Assembly (NCBI RefSeq): GCF_000252445.1
Contig: NC_017790.1
Location: 736,001-800,000, forward strand
From: Deinococcus gobiensis I-0
Lineage (GTDB): Bacteria; Deinococcota; Deinococci; Deinococcales; Deinococcaceae
DNA length: 64,000 nt
Reading direction: 5' to 3'
Below the pieces are notes generated by a model, which had not been told where the DNA came from, searched no databases, and worked only from the letters and a program-made list of their open reading frames with translations. This document shows, in pieces, positions 38,018 through 47,229 of the stretch (the stretch's first letter is position 1; each line of letters opens with the position of its first letter). The position numbers and the translations under genes were made by a program.

Positions 38018-38049
38018 ATGGAGACGGTATGGCTAGATACCGTCTCCAT
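38018..38049 (+). promoter_or_regulatory. 13-bp hairpin covering the transposase start
   Basis: ATGGAGACGGTAT (38018-38030) pairs perfectly with ATACCGTCTCCAT (38037-38049). The start codon ATG at 38029-38031 lies within it. Such a stem would block translation from outside transcripts running into the element. Confidence 0.7.
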
Positions 38050-38802
38050 CACAGTTTAGGCCGACGAGCCGTCATCCGCCAGCTTCACCGCTGGGCCAAA
38101 CGGCATTTCAGTGACGTCATGCGGTGTTCGCACCAGAAACTGAGTGATGCCCTGTTGGTCGCCCTGTTGCTCAGCCGACTGATCTTCAAACATCCGTTCC
38201 CGTCCATCTGGTGGAACATCCTGAGGGAAGATCGTGTCGATCTTCCCTCCTACACGCAGGCGTATACCCGGGGACAGCGATTGCTTGAACGACTTGAAGC
38301 GGTCGCCACCCCATCACAGTCCTGCATGGAAGTGATCGTCGATTCCATGCCTCTGCCCGTCTGCCGACCCAAACGGGGGAAGCGTTGTGCGTTTCCCGGT
38401 GCTCGTTGGGGTTACGGCACGCAGGGAGACGTCTACGGATACAAGTTGCACGCGTGGGTGACCGCTTCGGGTGCCATCGTGCAGTATCTGATCCGACCAG
38501 CCAATTTGCACGATATGACCGTAAGCGACGAGCTCAACCGGCGGTGGCCCGACTTCGGCGGGCCACGCATCATCGGTGATAAGGGGTACTGCTGCTTGGG
38601 CTACGTGTTCCCACCGAAGAGGAATACCCGGTACGACACGGGGTGGCGGCCTGGCCGCCACCCTCGATTGCGAAAACGCATTGAAACGGTGTTCTCTAGT
38701 TTGGTCGAGGCTCCCATTCACTCTGTGCAGACGAAAACGTTGCGGTCGCTCCGTCTCCGTGTCGTCCTGGCCATACTCGCTCACAACATTGCCCAACCCT
38801 AA
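38029..38802 (+). CDS. IS982-family DDE transposase
   Basis: A 257-residue transposase. The catalytic triad sits in VIVDSMPLPVC (first Asp), IIGDKGY (second Asp) and RKRIETVFSSL (Glu). The stretch VYGYKLHAWVTASGAIVQYLIRPANLHDM is typical of IS982 proteins. The stop TAA at 38800-38802 lies inside the right inverted repeat. It appears intact; the N-terminus begins at the hairpin-covered ATG. Confidence 0.88.
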   Translation: MARYRLHHSLGRRAVIRQLHRWAKRHFSDVMRCSHQKLSDALLVALLLSRLIFKHPFPSIWWNILREDRVDLPSYTQAYTRGQRLLERLEAVATPSQSCMEVIVDSMPLPVCRPKRGKRCAFPGARWGYGTQGDVYGYKLHAWVTASGAIVQYLIRPANLHDMTVSDELNRRWPDFGGPRIIGDKGYCCLGYVFPPKRNTRYDTGWRPGRHPRLRKRIETVFSSLVEAPIHSVQTKTLRSLRLRVVLAILAHNIAQP

Positions 38803-38815
38803 ACGGGGTACTCAT

Positions 38816-40045
38816 ATTCAATGATCTGAGTAAGCCCATAGGCTGAACATCCGAAAGCCCACATAGTACAGAAGGCTGACTCAAAACGTTTTCCCCAACT
38901 GGGAATTTGAGAGGAGTCACACGAGTCTCCGGGAAAGCACAGGCTCTGATTTTTGTGCTCACTGTCACTTCTGCCAACAGCCACGTACTGATTTGCGGTA
39001 GAAGTTGATCGGGCTGTGCGGGATGAGGTGAAGTGTCCATAACGCGACGTGTATCCAGAATGAAAGTGGATTTCCCAAGACCCGCAATTCTTGGAATTGC
39101 GAGGTCTGCATCTCGGTAAACGGCGCCGCTTGCCGGGTGCTGGAAGGAGTTCTACGGCTGTTCGGCCGCTCGAAGGCCATGACACCGACAGCCGCATCAT
39201 GCTGGAGAACACGGCGGACACGGAAGAGCAGGAGGGGCATCTGCACGCCATACAGTTCGGTAGTCCGGTGGTGGGCCAAGGTGACCGGAGCAAGGCGGGG
39301 AGGACTGGCGGCTTACCCGAGAGTTCACGCAACCCGATCTCACGTGTACGGCGTGGGAAGCAACCGAAAAGGTGCTGGGCCAACCCGGGTCCCAGTCGGA
39401 GCTGGCCGGAACTCAGGTTGGCTGCGCGCCGGCGCAGCGCTGTCCCTCTGCGCCGGCATGTTCAGCGCTCAGGTCGTCGAGGGGGGCGTAATCCCCTGGT
39501 GGGCTGCCTTGGCGACCAGGTGGACAATCCGCTGATCGGGCTGCCGGACGACGCCACAGGCCGGTCGGGCGTGTGTGCGCCTTCAAAGGTGAGTACCCCT
39601 TACCCGAATAGGACGGGAGATGTCATGTACGGTCCCGCACGACGTGGCCATGATCCGGCCCGCAGCCAGTGCGTCGGCGCAGCTGCGCCGGGCTCTGATC
39701 GGTCTCCGGGGCCGATTCGGTGACCGTGAGGCCGTCAGGTACTCGCTGAAGGTCTTTGCCATTGCCGGGAACATGCTCGGCCTTCTGCGACGGGTGAGGG
39801 TGGTCGGGCAGGTCCCCATTACGCTGCCAGTCCGTCGGAATGCCTGATGACGGCCATGACGGGGGTGGGAGGCCGCCCATGGACTTCCCAGACAGTGCTC
39901 GGGATGGCCCGGCTTGGGGCCGAAGGCGAGACTCGGCGGGTCTCGGTGACAGGGACGGGGCCGGGAGTGGTCTCCAAAAAGATTGGCGGCGCTGGAAGGA
40001 GGCTTCCGTAACCCCCATCGGCGCCGCCGGTTTCCTTGTTCAGGC
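38816..40045. other. 1.2-kb region with no convincing gene
   Basis: Several frames of 75-210 codons overlap on both strands without ribosome sites or known motifs. The least implausible is 39620-39847 (+, 75 residues, containing LRGRFGDREAVRYSLKVF). A short perfect hairpin, CGCAATTC/GAATTGCG, lies at 39083-39101. The region may hold decayed genes around the insertion site. I could not assemble any recognisable protein from its frames. Confidence 0.5.
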
Positions 40046-42376
40046 TCAGGTGAGACGTGTCCCCGCAGCCATCGGCGGCTGCGCCACCACGGCGTCTTCC
40101 CTGGGCCGCCAGCGCAGCAGCCGCAGGGCATTGGCCGTCACCAGGGCGGTGGCTCCGGTATCGGCCAGAATCGCCATCCAGAGGTTGGTCGAGCCGAGCA
40201 GCGTCGTGACCAGGAACACCAGCTTGAGGCCCAGGGCCAGGGCGATATTCACGCGGATGTTGACCATCGCGGCGCGCGACAGCTCGATCAGCTCGGCCAC
40301 ACCGGCCAGGCGGCCCCGCAGCAGGGCGGCGTCGGCCGCCTCGAGGGCCACGTCGGTTCCCCCACCCATCGCGATGCCCACGTCGGCCTGGGCGAGGGCC
40401 GGGGCGTCGTTGATGCCGTCCCCGACCATCGCCACACCGGCCCGGCCCTCATGGCTGTCCCGCAGCCCGGTGATCAGCCGCAGCTTGTCGGCAGGCAGCA
40501 GTTCGGCCCGCACGTCTCCGGCCGCGAGCCCGAGGTCGTCGGCGATGGCCTGCGCGGTGCGCGCATTGTCCCCCGTGAGCATGAGGGGCCGGACGCCCAG
40601 GGCGCGCAGCCGGGCCAGGGTGGCCCGGGCATCGGGGCGCGGCTCGTCCCGGAGGGCCAGAACCCCCAGGCAGACCGCGCCGTCCTGGAGGACCACGGCG
40701 GTCCGGCCCTGCGCCTCGAAGGCCGCGATCTGGGCCTGTACCTCGGCGGGTAGGGTCTGTCCGGCTGCCTGCGCCTGCTCGGCCGCGTGGCGCGGCGACC
40801 CGACGCTCAGGGTGCGGCCCTCGACGGTCGCCGTCACGGCGCGCCCGGCCTGGGCCTGGGCATCCTGCGCGGTGGGCAGCGTCAGGCCCTCCTCGGCCGC
40901 CGCCGCCAGCACGGCGCGGGCCAGCGGGTGACTGCTGCCCGACTCGGTGGCGGCGGCCAGTCGCAGCACCTCGGCGCGGCCGGCGCCGAACGCGGCGATG
41001 TCGGTCACGCGCGGGCGGCCCGCCGTCAGGGTGCCGGTCTTGTCGAGGGCCACCAGGCGGGACGAGCCGAGTTTTTCCAGGGCCGCGCCGCCCTTGACGA
41101 GCAGCCCGCGCCGCGTGCCTGCGCTGATGGCGCTGGTCAGGGCCGCCGGAACCGACAGCACCAGCGCGCACGGACACCCGATGAGCAGCAGCGCCAGCCC
41201 CCGGTAGAGCCAGGTGTTCCAGTCGGCCCCCAGGGCCAGCGGCGGCACGGTCGCCACCAGCGCCGCGACGAGCACGACCGCCGGGGTGTACACGCGGCTG
41301 AAGCGGTCGATGAACCGGGCCGTGGGCGCGCGGCTCGACTCGGCTTCCTCCACCAGCGCGATGATGCGGGCGATGGTGTTGTCCTGCGCGGCGCGCTCGA
41401 CCCGGACCGTCAGCACGCCGTCGGTGTTGATGCTGCCCGCGTAGACCGCGTCGCCCTCCGCCTTGAACACGGGTACGCTCTCGCCGGTCACGGGGCTGTC
41501 GTCCACGCCCGAGCGGCCGGAGAGGATGAGGCCGTCGGCGGGAATCCGGTCGCCGGGCCGCACCTGCACGGTCTGTCCCACGCCGAGCGAGGCGGCCGGG
41601 ACCTCGCGCGTCCCCTCGCCTTCGAGCAGCAGGGCCGTGCGCGGGGTCAGCGCCGCGAGGGCCTGAATTCCGGCGCGGGCGCGGCCGGCGGCCACCCCTT
41701 CGAGCAGTTCGCCCACCGCGAAGAAGAACACCACCACGGCCCCCTCGGGCGCCTCGCCGATGAGCAGGGCGCCCAGCGCCGCCACCGTGACCAGCATGTT
41801 GATGCTGAACGGCTCGCCCAGGCGCGCGCTGGCCCACGCCCGGCGGGCCAGCGGCCAGACCCCGAGCAGGGTCGCGGCCACATAGCCCCAGGTCGCCAGG
41901 GCCGGCTCGAAGAACCCGAACGTCCAGGCCAGGGCGAGCAGCGCCCCGGACCCCAGCACGAGCCGGCCCTGCGTGCCCGCATACCAGGCCTGGCCGGGAA
42001 CCGCCGCGTGATCATGGCCGTGACCTTCACCGTGGCCGTGGTCATGGCCTGCGTGGGCGTGCCCGCTATGGTCATGCTCCTGGGGGGGCGTCGTGGCCGC
42101 GCCCGCCGTCCCGCGCAGCGAGGGCACGTAGCCCAGGGCGCGCAGGTTGCCTTCCAGCACGGCGCGGGGGGTGCGGCTCTCGTCGAGGGCCAGAGACAGC
42201 GTCTGGCGCGTGAAACTGGTCTGCACGGCCGAGGTGCCGGGAAGCCCGGCGACCATCCGCTCGACGCCACGCACGCAGTTGGCGCAGTCCATGCCCTCGA
42301 CCAGATAGGTCAGGGGAGGCCCGCTCCCTGCCGCCGCAGAGTCGCCCAACCCGGAGGAACGTTCGGAAGAAGCCAT
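40046..42376 (-). CDS. Heavy-metal P1B-type ATPase (Zn/Cd/Pb type)
   Basis: A 776-residue pump. The N-terminal metal domain has GMDCANC (Cys 31 and 34), followed by a His-rich loop (HDHSGHAHAGHDHGHGEGHGHDH). The membrane metal site is CPC at about 401-403, the phosphorylated Asp is about 445 in DKTGTLT, and the hinge is GDGINDAP. These mark a P1B-2-like exporter for zinc, cadmium or lead. TATAAT (42388-42383 on the minus strand) lies six bases before ATG 42376, so the transcript is probably leaderless. An in-frame ATG five codons earlier overlaps that -10 box and is less likely. Confidence 0.92.
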   Translation of the reverse strand: MASSERSSGLGDSAAAGSGPPLTYLVEGMDCANCVRGVERMVAGLPGTSAVQTSFTRQTLSLALDESRTPRAVLEGNLRALGYVPSLRGTAGAATTPPQEHDHSGHAHAGHDHGHGEGHGHDHAAVPGQAWYAGTQGRLVLGSGALLALAWTFGFFEPALATWGYVAATLLGVWPLARRAWASARLGEPFSINMLVTVAALGALLIGEAPEGAVVVFFFAVGELLEGVAAGRARAGIQALAALTPRTALLLEGEGTREVPAASLGVGQTVQVRPGDRIPADGLILSGRSGVDDSPVTGESVPVFKAEGDAVYAGSINTDGVLTVRVERAAQDNTIARIIALVEEAESSRAPTARFIDRFSRVYTPAVVLVAALVATVPPLALGADWNTWLYRGLALLLIGCPCALVLSVPAALTSAISAGTRRGLLVKGGAALEKLGSSRLVALDKTGTLTAGRPRVTDIAAFGAGRAEVLRLAAATESGSSHPLARAVLAAAAEEGLTLPTAQDAQAQAGRAVTATVEGRTLSVGSPRHAAEQAQAAGQTLPAEVQAQIAAFEAQGRTAVVLQDGAVCLGVLALRDEPRPDARATLARLRALGVRPLMLTGDNARTAQAIADDLGLAAGDVRAELLPADKLRLITGLRDSHEGRAGVAMVGDGINDAPALAQADVGIAMGGGTDVALEAADAALLRGRLAGVAELIELSRAAMVNIRVNIALALGLKLVFLVTTLLGSTNLWMAILADTGATALVTANALRLLRWRPREDAVVAQPPMAAGTRLT

Positions 42377-42385
42377 GTCCGTATT

Positions 42386-42409
42386 ATACATGAGCAGGTA
42401 TTCATATGT
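42386..42409 (-). promoter_or_regulatory. Candidate SmtB/CadC-type operator
   Basis: On the minus strand ACATATGAATAC and CTGCTCATGTAT are imperfect 12-base half-sites that share ATGA cores. They overlap the -10 TATAAT and spacer of the P-type ATPase gene. This is where ArsR-family metal repressors usually bind; the repressor gene is not in the window. Confidence 0.4.
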
Positions 42410-42488
42410 TCCGATGTCCCGCCGGGCATAGCCGAAAGATGAAGTCCTGCTGTCCAGCCCGCAGAACGCGCCACCTATACTCCTCGGC

Positions 42489-45131
42489 ATGACTGAGTCT
42501 TTTGCGGTGACTGCCCCGCAAAGTGCCCTCCTCCAGCGCCTGACGGCGACCCTGGCAGCCGCCTACACCCGCAGCGAGGTCCTCTCGGCGGCCCTGCTGC
42601 CGACGGCCGCGCTCCTGGGGGCCGGCGCGGGGGCGGTCCTGCTGCTGGACCCCGCAGGAGACCGTCTTCAGGTGCGCGCGGCGGTGGGAGACGGTCTCCT
42701 GACCTGCTGGTCCGGCGAGCAGCCCCAGCCCGGGACCCCGACCGGAGACGCGCTGGCCGGCCGCCAGGCGCTTTTTTTCGAGTCGCCCGGCGAATTCTCG
42801 GCGGCCTATCCACCCGCCGGGAGCTGGGACGACCCCCCTGCGGCGGCCACGGCCCTGGTGCCGCTGCTGCTGGGGCGGCGGGCGCTGGGCGTGCTCGCGC
42901 TGGAATTCCGGACGGACCACCTCTTCGACCTGGCAGAGCGCCATTTCCTGACCACGCTGGCGGCGCATACGGCCCTCGCGCTGGACCGGGCCGACCTGTT
43001 CGGCCGCCTTCAGCAGAGCGAGGCCCTGTACCGGCGCCTGGTCGCCATCAGTCCGGTCGCCATGGCGGTCGGTTCGATTGACGGGCAGCTCAGCCAGGTC
43101 AACGACGCCTGGCTGCGCCTGACCGGGCAGACCCGCGCCGCCTTCGAGGCGGGGGAGGTCAACTGGCAGGCCCTCACCCCGGCCGAATACAACGGGACCG
43201 AGGCGCAGGCGTTCAAGCAGGCCTGCGTGGAGGGCAGTGCCGTCAGCTACCACAAGGAACTGCTGAACGTGCAGGGCGAGCGCATTCCGGTCGAGGCGAC
43301 CCTCGCGCCCTTCGACGAGAGGCAGGTCATGGGCTACGCCCTCGATCTGCGGCCCTTCCGGTTGCAGGAACAGGCGCTGCGCAGCGAGCGGGCACGTCTG
43401 GAACAGCTCGTCGCGGAGCGCACCGCCGCCCTCCAGACCTTCGTCACCTTCACCGAGAACGCCAGCCAGAGCCGGAACGTGGAGGAGCTGGGGCGGCTGG
43501 TCCTCGACACGCTCCAGGCCGTGATGCCGGAGGCCACCGCCCTGGTCTATGAGCAGGAGGACCAGACGTGGCAGCCGCGCGCCTGGACCTCCAACATCGC
43601 CCCCGAACTGCTGGCCGCCTTGCAGCGGGGATTCCGCCTGAACACCCCGACGTCCGAACAGGTGCTGCGAACGCGGCAACCCCTGTTCGTGGACCACTGG
43701 ACCGGAGAGGGCGAGGAGGTGCCGTACAGCGGCGGCGACCGGGCGGCGGCCATCTGGCCCGTCACGCAGGACCGCGAGGTCCCCGCGCTGCTCTCGGTCG
43801 GCCTGCAGACGGCGGCGCAGTGGACGGAGGCGCAGAAATCCATCATCCGCGCCCTGGGACGCAGCTTCTCGCTGCTCTACGACCGGATCTCGTCGGCGCG
43901 GCAGGTGCAGGCCGAGCGCGACGAGGCCGAGCGGCGCACCCTGGCCCTCCGGGCCTTCGCGGTGATGTCGCGGGACCTGGCCGGAGAGACCAACCGCTAC
44001 GCGCTCGTGCGCCGCGCCCAGGAGATCATGCTCTCGCTGCTCACGCCCGGCTACGCCCTGTACTGGGAGGCCGGAGAGGACCGCTGGCACCTGAAATCCC
44101 AGGTGGGCGACATCGGCGACCCGGCCCTTCAGGAATTCGTGGACACCTACGGCCTGCCGCTGGACGCGCCCGCCCTGCAGAGCACCTGGCAGACCGGCGT
44201 GCCCAACTACCAGGACAACTATGCCCAGGGGGCCGACACGCCCGCCGAGATGATCCGGCACGTGCAGGCAGCGACCGCCTTTCAGGTCCGGATGCACGGC
44301 CAGCCGGTCGGAATGCTGGCCATCGGACTCTTCGACCAGCGCACCTGGACCCCGATGGACCGCGCCGTCCTGGAAACGGCCATCTACAGCCTGGGCCTCG
44401 TGCTCGAACGCGCCCAGAGCATCGAGGCCCTGTCGCGCTCGAACGCCGAACTCCAGAACTCGAACGCCGAACTGGAGGCCTTCGCCTACAGCGCCTCGCA
44501 CGACCTGCGGACGCCGGTGCGCCACGTCAAGGGATTTACGGAGATGGCCCTCAAGGCGCTCGCGCGCCAGCAGGACGACAAGGTCGCCCAACACCTGGGC
44601 ATCGTTTCGGGGGCCGCCGACCGCATGACCGCCATGATCGACGCCATGCTCGTCCTGTCGCGCGCGGGCCGCGCCGAACTGCAGCTGCGCCCGGTGCGCC
44701 TGGGCGCCCTGGTCGAGCAGGCGCAGCAGGACGTGCTCATGGAATTTCCGGCCCAGCGGGTCGAGTGGCAGATCGATCCTCTGCCGACCGTGCAGGCGGA
44801 CGCCGCCACCCTGCAACAGGTCCTGACCAACCTGCTGAGCAACGCCGTGAAATTCGCGGTGGTGGGCAGGCCCCTGCGGGTCCACGTCTGGGCGGAGGAA
44901 CGCCCGCAGGAGTGGGCGATTTTCGTGCAGGACACGGGCGCGGGTTTCGATCCCCATTACGCCGACAAGCTGTTCGGGGCCTTCCAGCGCCTGCACACCC
45001 AGCAGCAGTTCGCCGGAACGGGGGTAGGCCTGGCGACGGTGCGGCGCATCGTACTGCGACACGGCGGGCAGGTCTGGGCCAGTGGAGAAGTGGACAGGGG
45101 GGCAACTTTCGGGTTCAGTCTGCCCAGGTGA
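42489..45131 (+). CDS. Multi-GAF/PAS sensor histidine kinase
   Basis: An 880-residue soluble kinase. GAF at about 10-165, PAS about 180-290 (ISPVAMAVGSIDGQLSQVNDAWLRLTGQ), a coiled coil, two further GAF domains about 315-465 and 490-650, HisKA with SASHDLRTPVRHV (His about 671), then an ATPase with LTNLLSNAVKF, DTGAGF and GTGVGLATV. The order resembles the kinase at 368, with two extra GAF domains. TATACT ends seven bases before the ATG, the leaderless pattern. It is divergent from the metal ATPase with about 110 bases between. Partner regulator unknown. Confidence 0.9.
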   Translation: MTESFAVTAPQSALLQRLTATLAAAYTRSEVLSAALLPTAALLGAGAGAVLLLDPAGDRLQVRAAVGDGLLTCWSGEQPQPGTPTGDALAGRQALFFESPGEFSAAYPPAGSWDDPPAAATALVPLLLGRRALGVLALEFRTDHLFDLAERHFLTTLAAHTALALDRADLFGRLQQSEALYRRLVAISPVAMAVGSIDGQLSQVNDAWLRLTGQTRAAFEAGEVNWQALTPAEYNGTEAQAFKQACVEGSAVSYHKELLNVQGERIPVEATLAPFDERQVMGYALDLRPFRLQEQALRSERARLEQLVAERTAALQTFVTFTENASQSRNVEELGRLVLDTLQAVMPEATALVYEQEDQTWQPRAWTSNIAPELLAALQRGFRLNTPTSEQVLRTRQPLFVDHWTGEGEEVPYSGGDRAAAIWPVTQDREVPALLSVGLQTAAQWTEAQKSIIRALGRSFSLLYDRISSARQVQAERDEAERRTLALRAFAVMSRDLAGETNRYALVRRAQEIMLSLLTPGYALYWEAGEDRWHLKSQVGDIGDPALQEFVDTYGLPLDAPALQSTWQTGVPNYQDNYAQGADTPAEMIRHVQAATAFQVRMHGQPVGMLAIGLFDQRTWTPMDRAVLETAIYSLGLVLERAQSIEALSRSNAELQNSNAELEAFAYSASHDLRTPVRHVKGFTEMALKALARQQDDKVAQHLGIVSGAADRMTAMIDAMLVLSRAGRAELQLRPVRLGALVEQAQQDVLMEFPAQRVEWQIDPLPTVQADAATLQQVLTNLLSNAVKFAVVGRPLRVHVWAEERPQEWAIFVQDTGAGFDPHYADKLFGAFQRLHTQQQFAGTGVGLATVRRIVLRHGGQVWASGEVDRGATFGFSLPR

Positions 45132-45617
45132 GGTAGCCCGGTAGGGGAGAGGTGCCGTGCGGTGCCCAGGGCACGGGAATGCCCGAGCGTGGAGGGCCAA
45201 CTCCGGGCTTCCGGTGAGCGCGTCCTCTGTGGCCCACGTCAGGGCTGAAGGCAGGATCGTCCGGATCGATTCGGGGGGACAGACAGCCGGACCCTGACTC
45301 TGGTCATGACTTTGTGGGGTGACAACAGGAGTCCGGTGCTCGGAAAGCCCCTGCGGGACGCCACGCGCACGGGTTCGGGCGAGTGGAAGGGCGAATCTGT
45401 CCGCGGCGTCTCTTCTCGTCACAAGCCCGCGCAGTCGGCCGGATGCGCTGCCCAGGATGTGGCGGAACGTTACGCACCGTATTCGTGCCACCCCACACGG
45501 CCCAGACACGCAGAGCTGAAGGGCAGCAGGGTCCGGCCCTGATACAGCGTCAGGCAGGCCCTGAAGAACGGCTCGTCTCGACCCACGCCCGGCCTTCCGG
45601 TGTACTACGGTGAAGCG
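45132..45617. other. 486-base intergenic region without a supported gene
   Basis: Overlapping short frames of 64-78 codons lack motifs and ribosome sites. The last bases hold the TACGGT -10 box (45606-45611) of the transporter gene. No repeat or RNA structure was recognised. Confidence 0.5.
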
Positions 45618-47006
45618 GTGGACAACCGCAGGCCCTTTCCCACCGCCCCACCGGCTGTCCGGGCCGGGCCGGAAGAAGTGACTTCCTCGGCCGTGCGCTG
45701 GCGGTATGCGCTCCTGAATCTGGGGCTGGTCATCCCGGCGCAGTTGTCGAGTTTCCTGCTGCTGTACTACGTGGACCACCTGCGCGTGGACCCGGTGAAG
45801 TTCGCGGCCCTGATGTCGGCCTTCGCGGTTTACAACGCCGTCGACAATCCGGTGATCGGGCACCTGTCGGACCGCACGCGTGGCCGCTGGGGGCGGCGGC
45901 TGCCCTACCTGTGGCTGGCGACGCTGCCCGCCATGCTGGGCCTCGCCCTGATGTTCAATGCCCCCGCGACCGGTGAGCGCGGCCTGCTGCTGTATTTCGC
46001 GTTCGCGTGGCTCTTGTGGGAGACCGCCAGCACCATGCTGGGCACCGCCTACCTAGGCCTGCTGCCCGAGATGTTCCGCAGTTTCGCCGAGCGCAGCGAC
46101 GTGGCCGTACGTATGAACGCCGTGCAGGTCGTCGGTCTGCTGCTGGGGCTGGCCCTGCCGCCCCTGCTCGCCGCGCGCCTGGGCTGGGGGGCGGTCGGTG
46201 CGGGACTGGCCCTGCTGTGCGCCCTGCTGGTCTACGGCAACCTGCGGCCTCTGTTCGAGCGCCCACAGGTCCGGGCCGCGCCGCCACTGCCGCTGCTGGC
46301 CCTGCTGCGCCTCACCTTCACCAACCGCAGTTTCCTGACGGTGGTGGCGGCCCAGACCATGCGCTTCCTGGCGACCGGGGTGCTCGCCAGCGGCATGGGC
46401 TTTTACGTCAAGTACAGCCTGGGCCAGCCGGGCGGCGCGCTCACCTCGCTGCTCCTGGCGACCGCGTTCGTCACGGCGGGCCTTTGCCTGTGGCCCTGGC
46501 ACCGCTTCGTGGCGCGGCCCTACGGCGCGCGGACCACGCTGCTCGCGGCCTTCGCCGTCAGTGGGCTGGCCGTCCTGCCGCTGCTGTGGGTCGGCAGCGT
46601 GGCCGGCGCAGTGCTGACCACCGTGCTGTTCGGCGCTGGCCTGTCAGGCATGATCCTGATGGGAGACGTGATCATGGCCGATGTGATCGACGAGGCCGAA
46701 CTGCGCAGCGGCCAGCGGCAGGAGGGCGCGTACTACGGTCTCTCTGGCCTGATCATCACCCTGAGCTCAGGCGTGAGCGCCGCCCTGTTCGGCTGGATTT
46801 CGCACCATTACGGCTATGACCCCAGTCTCGCGGTTCAGCCGGAGACGGCCGCGCAGGGCTTCCGCCTGTACATGGGCATTCCGCCGCTGGTCGGCGCGGC
46901 GCTGGCCTTCGCGCTGCTGTGGTTCTACCCCCTGCACGGCGAGCGCCTGCGTACCATGCGTGAACGTCTCGCCGCGCGCCGCGCCGCTGCCGAGCAGACC
47001 TCCTGA
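45618..47006 (+). CDS. GPH-type MFS sugar:cation symporter
   Basis: A 462-residue protein with 12 predicted helices. The signature YNAVDNPVIGHLSDRTRGRWGRRLPYLW matches the glycoside-pentoside-hexuronide symporters. The later motif GLSGMILMGDVIMADVIDEAELRSGQRQEGAYYGL is the family's second hallmark. It would import a sugar, glycoside or uronide with a cation. A GTG start at 45618 is chosen because TACGGT lies six bases before it; the upstream GTG at 45600 overlaps that box. A 10-bp GC hairpin at 47009-47048 follows. Confidence 0.87.
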   Translation: MDNRRPFPTAPPAVRAGPEEVTSSAVRWRYALLNLGLVIPAQLSSFLLLYYVDHLRVDPVKFAALMSAFAVYNAVDNPVIGHLSDRTRGRWGRRLPYLWLATLPAMLGLALMFNAPATGERGLLLYFAFAWLLWETASTMLGTAYLGLLPEMFRSFAERSDVAVRMNAVQVVGLLLGLALPPLLAARLGWGAVGAGLALLCALLVYGNLRPLFERPQVRAAPPLPLLALLRLTFTNRSFLTVVAAQTMRFLATGVLASGMGFYVKYSLGQPGGALTSLLLATAFVTAGLCLWPWHRFVARPYGARTTLLAAFAVSGLAVLPLLWVGSVAGAVLTTVLFGAGLSGMILMGDVIMADVIDEAELRSGQRQEGAYYGLSGLIITLSSGVSAALFGWISHHYGYDPSLAVQPETAAQGFRLYMGIPPLVGAALAFALLWFYPLHGERLRTMRERLAARRAAAEQTS

Positions 47007-47121
47007 GCGGCGCCGGTCGCTGCTGCCCACCCTGACCTGACCGGCGCCGGAGTCCTGAGCTGCCCGGTCAGGAGGGGCTGACGTCTCGCCGACCTCCGAC
47101 CTCAATAGGTGTGCGCATTTC

Positions 47122-47172
47122 TGATCGAACGATCATATTTGCTTGACATGGCGTTGAGCTCTTCCCTATAGT
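47122..47172 (+). promoter_or_regulatory. Promoter and operator of the pentose-type sugar operon
   Basis: TTGACA (47143-47148), 18 bases, TATAGT (47167-47172). Just upstream is a perfect palindrome TGATCGAACGATCA (47122-47135), a plausible site for the DeoR-family protein encoded at the other end of the operon. Confidence 0.75.
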
Positions 47173-47229
47173 GATGGCACATATTCACAAACACGCATGA
47201 ATGAGCAACCGAGCCATTCAGGAGGTGCC

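Larger units (their letters stand above)
37964..38809 (+). mobile_element. IS982-family insertion sequence (846 bp)
   Basis: The left end reads ACCTCGTTTAGGG; the inverted right end reads ACCCCGTTTAGGG (12 of 13 matching). A 6-bp target duplication, ACTCAT, flanks it at 37958-37963 and 38810-38815. One intact transposase gene fills the element. It is shorter than most IS982 members (about 1 kb). Intact ends and duplication point to a recent insertion. Confidence 0.88.

Noticed and set aside
42402..45863. 1153-codon minus-strand frame over the second kinase
   Set aside because: Longest frame in the window but His/Arg/Gly-rich and motif-free; it is the complement of a well-supported kinase.
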